Below, in pieces: positions 59,441 to 64,000 of a stretch of 64,000 nucleotides of DNA. Below the pieces are notes generated by a model that made no database searches, was not told where the DNA came from, and saw only the letters and a program-made list of their open reading frames with translations. A program made the translations under genes and the position numbers. Every line of letters starts with the position of its first letter. Position 1 is the first letter of the stretch. The DNA comes from Harmothoe impar (lineage: Eukaryota; Annelida; Polychaeta; Phyllodocida; Polynoidae), in assembly GCA_947462335.1 (NCBI GenBank), contig OX381721.1:38652488-38716487 (forward strand). Direction: 5' to 3'.

Positions 59441-60339
59441 CTAATGATTGATAGAATAGAGAAAGCTTAGGATATATGATGTAATTATGGGTGTCTGTGT
59501 GATGTACCCATGTCGCCTGTCGATTTAAAGAAAAGGCCATGTCGCCATGTCGATTTCAGGGGTCCACCCCCATAATTATAGATGTTGTGCACTCTACAAA
59601 CATAATGTAGCCTATAAGAAATATGTTTCTAGTAGTAGACTTCAGGGCTCCAATGATGTGTATATCCTTTATTAGCGATATATTGTATACCATGATGTAT
59701 GGTTTCAGCCGCCCCCCTACTACCACCGGCCACTGGAAATTATTGACGTCATTTTCAAGGAAAATGCTGTTTGGGGGCGGGGATGAGGGGGGCTTTTTGT
59801 TTTTTGCCTCTTGCCACCCAAATTTCTAGCAGTAAAAGACTTATCCAAGTGATCAGAATTTATTGGCCAATAATGCGTTAGTTATCAGTGGGTAATATGT
59901 CAAAAACACTCAAAACATAGAAAGGATTTTGTCTGATATTTGGACATTTTTATTCACAAATAAATTAATGGTGTCACAAGTATGTGACTGGCGTACATCT
60001 GGATACAACAGATGGGTTAGAACAGGAAAGATAAACTACATATCCTGTAATATTCTTATTTGTCAGCATTTCTTCCTATTTATTTTGATGATGTAGGCAT
60101 ACAATATTTCCCGGACCCATATAGAATATTAGGGTAGAAGCTATAAGAGGTACAGTTTGTTTAGTACTCACACATTGTCATTTACTGAATGACAAAATAT
60201 TATTGTAATTGTGACATAACGTGTTTATTCTGTATGAATATTGGGAACCTGAATTACTTAATTGTAACCATCCTGAATAAATATACCTGAAACCATCGGC
60301 CACGACCAAAATAAGCTGTCATATTTGGGGGAACACTGC
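59441..60339. other. intergenic DNA between the convergent genes
   Basis: No gene seen. Holds a CATGTCG-repeat remnant (59505-59575) and, at about 60110-60130, GGACCCATATAGAAT, which resembles the right terminus of the 29778-32894 element. Confidence 0.4.
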
Positions 60340-60564
60340 TACATAAAACCTTGAGTATAAGCCTTACTTGCGTATAAGCCGCACCCCGACTTTGGGCCGA
60401 TCCTATAAGCCGCACCACACATCTGATTCTGGTGACTTTTATACTGTACTATAGGAGCAAAAACTCGTGTATAAGCCGCACCCTGGCTCTGTGCCGATCC
60501 TATAAGCCGCACTGGCGATCTGATTCGCGTGCAAGCCGCGGCTTATACGCAAGGTTTTACGGTA
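60340..60564. mobile_element. MITE family G copy
   Basis: TACATAAAACCTTGAGTATA and CGCAAGGTTTTACGGTA ends with the CGATCCTATAAGCCGCAC core twice. Confidence 0.75.
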
Positions 60565-60754
60565 CATATTTCATTCCTTTTAATCGCTGCACACAAAATA
60601 AAATAGTAGATTGCACCATGCGCACGATTACTACTAATCGCTGTCATTACATCTTCAATCATGTTCATGAAAAACATTTATTAGAAGTGTCAATAAACCA
60701 GTTTTTTAAAAAGGGGTTTATTAACAAAATTGTCCTAAAATTATGATATTTAGT

Positions 60755-60928
60755 CTACTTCTTCTTGTTCTTCTTCTTCTTACCCCCACTACCACCACCT
60801 GTGGCTTCATTGGGGTCCTGTCCCATGGCCACCGCTAACAACTTCTTGAGGTCCAGTAGCTTGGCCACCTCTGCGTCGATCACGGCTTTGTCTGCCTTAG
60901 CGGCTTTCACATCCCGTACTTTGTTACC
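60755..60928 (-). CDS. MARS1: methionyl-tRNA synthetase-like, last exon: WHEP repeat 2 and C-terminus
   Basis: On the minus strand an acceptor (TTTTACTTCAG) precedes 57 codons and a TAG. The exon encodes [20 protein letters not shown] then [19 protein letters not shown], a WHEP helix-turn-helix, and ends in KKKKNKK. The order LM-E-V-QGN-VR-LKA-KADK plus a Lys-rich end is that of the C-terminus of animal cytosolic methionyl-tRNA synthetase. WHEP domains bind tRNA and tether synthetases in complexes. Poly(A) signals (AATAAA on minus) lie within 80 bp. WHEP also occurs in EPRS, GARS, HARS and WARS, so the assignment rests on the tail and linker. Confidence 0.72.
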   Translation of the reverse strand, partial: GNKVRDVKAAKADKAVIDAEVAKLLDLKKLLAVAMGQDPNEATGGGSGGKKKKNKKK

Positions 60929-62665
60929 CTGAAGTAAAAAAAAAAGTTGGATATTAAAAATGATCTCAATTTCAGAGTAGTGGGAATGTTACATAACTAT
61001 TAATACATTGTTATTCGATAAATTACTGAAATACATAGTCAGTGATCAACAAATCAAATATAAAATAAATAAACAAAAATCACAGAAAGTGGTCATTATC
61101 TTACAACAGTGGAGAGTGGGGTGTGGACCCCTCAGCAGGGAATGGACTGCTAGTGGGGTGAGGGAGGAGGCCAAGAGAAGTTCACACCTTTTCCATGACA
61201 CAGCCTGGGGGGCCTTACATAAGGGTTGAGTATATTTCTCAACTACTAGTTGAGAGGGATTGCATTACAATTTGACCCATATTGGCCTTTAGGCCTTTTT
61301 TTTGGGATACTCCTTAAAGTTGAGAAATATTTCTCACTTTTCAAAATAATCCTAACCAATGAGCGTTTCATAATCAAAATTTCCTAACCTTTTTTCAAAG
61401 TTGAGACAAATTATTTGTCTCAACTTGGTAGTTACCGGAACCGACCAAATGGTCGGTTCTGGAGTTGAAAATTTTAAGGGTAAATCCATTTTTATCAACT
61501 TTTGGATACTTATTTGAACTATTCCTTCAGGTATGTTCTTCTTTAACATGTTCTTTTTCAACTCCTTTTGTTGTGAATTTTCAATAATAATTTTTTATTT
61601 ACTTTTTTTTCCTCAGAATGTGACCATGTCAAAAATGGGTGTTTTGGGGTAATGTTAGGGCAAATAATTTTTTTGAGAATGTTTTCCAAACATGTCCACT
61701 AGGGGGCGTGGCAGATCCTGAATTAAATAAATATTTCTCAACTTGGTAATTTTGTAGAGTGTAAACTGTGACTAATAGTGACAGAAAAGGATGTCCAACC
61801 CCCCTGAATCTATTTGTGGCAACCTACCATGTAGCATGCTTCATCACATAGCTCATCTAAGATTAAATATAATAAGTAATGTGTTGTCAGAACAATTTTC
61901 TGTCAACAAATTGTACAATTTCTTCAATAATTCCAAAAATACATAAAAGTTTCAACCTTACCCATGCTGTAACAACTAGAATAAGGGAGGGTAGGTGTAT
62001 AGGAATGTACATGCAGCAGTTAAGAACCCAAAAGATGTATGCATCATGATAGAATTAATTTTGGCAGGTATATCCTATTTAAACCCTGGCATATAGAGCC
62101 TGATAGCAGTATAAGCTCCCTCACTAATAACCTTCTGCATAGAAGAAAAGGGTATCCAACCACCCTGAAGGATCTAAAACATAAACTCTAGCATGTAGGT
62201 ATGGTAGAAGCTTGAAAGGCAGTTAATGTGTTAAACCAGTTTTATTATATCCAGTGACAATCATTTCTGTACTTTGAGAAAAATATTTTCAAGTTGAGAA
62301 ATATTTCTGGGGAACCCCCCCAAAATATGACGTCATCAAAGGAATCTCCCTAGCAACGGTCACGTGACCTCATTATTTAAGGGTAAATTTCCTTAAATTT
62401 CCTAAAATTTTAGGAATATTTCTTTATGGTTGGGGGACTTTTTTATACCCTTTATGTAATGCCAAAGTAAGGGTACCGCCAAAATTATTCCTAACACCAT
62501 AAGTTGGGGTCAATATTTGTCTCTGCTTATGTAAGGCACCCCTGGCTGCATGTTACTTTTAAAAGGGGGGGAAGCAGCAAATTTTGAATGAATAATTCAA
62601 ACTCCTCTTGAAGAGTAAAAGACGACAAAATACCTGCGCCTTTCTGACAATACACATTGCCTTAC
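60929..62665 (-). other. intron of the MARS1-like gene
   Basis: Separates the two WHEP exons; holds the TIR-bounded element at 61201-62548 and no coding sequence. Confidence 0.65.
61201..62548. mobile_element. 1.35-kb hAT-like element with GTTGAGAAATATTTCTCAAC palindromes
   Basis: CAGCCTGGGGGGCCTTACAT at the left faces a right end that reads CAGCCAGGGGTGCCTTACAT on the minus strand. The flanks CATGACAC and CATGTTAC match in 6 of 8 bases, hinting at an 8-bp duplication. TTGAGAAATATTTCTCAAC-like palindromes or halves recur at least seven times inside. No ORF. Confidence 0.6.
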
Positions 62666-62977
62666 CTGTATGCTGACTTGCTCGGTGAGTTGTTTTACCA
62701 GGTCTGGTGTCTCCCCTACGGGTGTCGCTGCTGCTGCTACACTCGCTGCTGCTGCCGGGGCCGGTGCCGGTGTCGTCTCTCCTGATGTCGTGGGCGCCTG
62801 GTTCTTGCCAGCAGCGGCCTCCTTCCCCTTTTTCTTCTTGCCCCGGCCGTCGGCCCCACTCGGGTCCTGTCCCATGGCCACCGCTAACAACCTCTTGAGG
62901 TCCAGCAGTTTGCCGACCTCCGCGTCGATCACGGCTTTGTCTGCCTTAGCGGCTTTCACATCCCGTACTACGTTACC
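62666..62977 (-). CDS. MARS1: methionyl-tRNA synthetase-like, penultimate exon: WHEP repeat 1 and linker
   Basis: 104 codons, phase 0 in and out (acceptor TTCACTTCAG, donor GTAAGG on minus). Encodes [20 protein letters not shown] and [19 protein letters not shown], a WHEP domain almost identical to the next exon, then a Lys patch, an Ala/Pro/Thr linker and DLVKQLTEQVSIQ, which leads into the second WHEP. The near-identity of the two exons, including flanking intron words, indicates a recent exon duplication. Confidence 0.75.
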
Positions 62978-63394
62978 CTGAAGTGAAGTGAATGGGTGGG
63001 TGAATCTTTGACATAGGCAGTGAACAGTCCACTTACAAACAATTTGACACCCAGTTTAGAAATTAGGGGCACAATAAAATATCCTTGATGGGCAATAAGA
63101 GGCAATATATAGGGTCCCGTATAGTTTTTTACAGTGCATTTTCAATTGGTGGACTTATAGACTTTAGTGTACTCTCCAAATGTCTTAAATTGAGCATAAA
63201 CTGATGATTTACTGAATTCTAAGCAGAATTCTAGGGAATAATGTTTAATAATAAAGCAGGCGGGACAGATGAAGTATGGCTATATTGAACATTCTGATTC
63301 ATTTTGAACCAAATTGATTTTTGAGCCCTAATCATCGGAATGTCACTTTAAGGTTTGCTGATCCCTACACAGCTCATCAACATGGCAAGAAAAT

Positions 63395-63650
63395 CTAGGG
63401 TCGGTAGGTTTGTTTTTTAAACTTTACAAAACAACAACATGAATCTACTAGCCAACCTCTCCGAAGACTCTAAAATTGACCAAATAAAGGGGTAAAATTA
63501 CGAGAATTTCTTAAAAATTGCATAAAAAAACAAAACAACGTAGGGTCGGCCCTATTTTGATAGGATCAGTCGGGTGACCCAAAACAAACCTTTATTCCCC
63601 TTTTCTATGTTTAATAGGATCAGTCGGGTGACCTGAAACAAACCCTTTTC
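63395..63650. repeat. dispersed repeat, copy 2
   Basis: Shares ordered words with 12790-12960 (ACTCTAAAATTGACC, TTGCATAAAA, GTAGGGTCGGCCCT, TCGGGTGACC), and its end carries a short tandem duplication of AGGATCAGTCGGGTGACC. Confidence 0.6.
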
Positions 63651-63668
63651 CCCCATATTTGGCCTCAC

Positions 63669-63782
63669 CTGTAAGCTGACTTGCTCCATGAGGGCCTTGA
63701 TGACCTCAGGACTCTCTAGTGGCACGGGGGCGGGTCCTGACGCCTTCTTACCCTCACCTGTTGCCGCCTTCTGCTGGTTACC
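63669..63782 (-). CDS. MARS1: methionyl-tRNA synthetase-like, upstream exon: linker before WHEP 1
   Basis: 38 codons, phase 0 both sides (donor GTGAGG on minus, acceptor GCTGCTCAG). Encodes GNQQKAATGEGKKASGPAPV and PEVIKALMEQVSLQ, the linker helix that precedes WHEP in animal MARS1. Upstream exons with the catalytic core lie beyond the window. Confidence 0.7.
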
Positions 63783-64000
63783 CTGAGCAGCAATTTAAGT
63801 CTTTGTTTATACATTTTTGATTTTTCAATATATTTTTATTACATTTTAAAGATTTTTTTCACTTTTTTTTTCTTATTTAAATTGAATTCGTTTTTATAAT
63901 CATTTATTTTTAATATATTCAATTTAATGAATTTCAAATTAAGTTTGATGTCAGTGGGCATCTGGTTAGTGGAACAATACATTTGAAAATTGTTTTAGGA

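Overview
The window looks like an invertebrate chordate nuclear genome, most likely amphioxus (Branchiostoma). The grounds are multi-exon genes with GT-AG introns, a C-type lectin/WSC receptor, a methionyl-tRNA-synthetase-type C-terminus with WHEP repeats, very dense MITEs, and minisatellites that grow out of exon-intron boundaries (a class I recall being reported from amphioxus introns). The species call is inference. No prokaryotic features are present.

Layout. 1-0.75 kb: a small coiled-coil ORF of unknown function. 0.74-10.7 kb: a 5'-truncated Ty3/Gypsy retrotransposon with protease-RT-RNase H, integrase in a shifted frame, an unusual 1,063-aa ORF downstream of pol, and a 771-bp 3' LTR with TATA box and poly(A) signal. 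10.7-17 kb: no convincing gene, but MITEs, minisatellites and one doubtful exon. 17.0-58.3 kb (+): a 13-exon gene whose phases all agree, giving a 702-aa type I membrane protein: signal peptide, a CTLD interrupted by a WSC domain, a second CTLD with QPD, a Thr/Pro/Ala stalk, one TM helix and a tail with a PPxY motif. Its introns hold most of the mobile DNA. 60.8-63.8 kb (-): the last three exons of a gene resembling MARS1, with two near-identical WHEP repeats.

The standout is intron 7 of the lectin gene. A complete 9.44-kb element (34986-44426) lies there, with Polinton/Maverick-type AG...CT termini, 0.42-kb inverted repeats and a perfect 6-bp duplication (GGTGTG). It carries only three genes: a protein-primed family B DNA polymerase, a protein ending in two PC4-like single-stranded-DNA-binding units, and, divergently, a 246-aa protein made of two death domains. 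Integrase, capsid, protease and packaging ATPase are absent. The terminal repeats are arrays of E-box/ETS/CRE-like sites. The element sits inside the terminal repeat of an older MITE.

Other notable items: a 3.1-kb TIR-bounded element (29778-32894) with ten copies of a 19-bp motif in mixed orientation; four splice donors and one acceptor of the lectin gene amplified into tandem arrays; a solo LTR ending 22 bp before a splice acceptor; and several MITE families with identifiable TIRs and target-site duplications.
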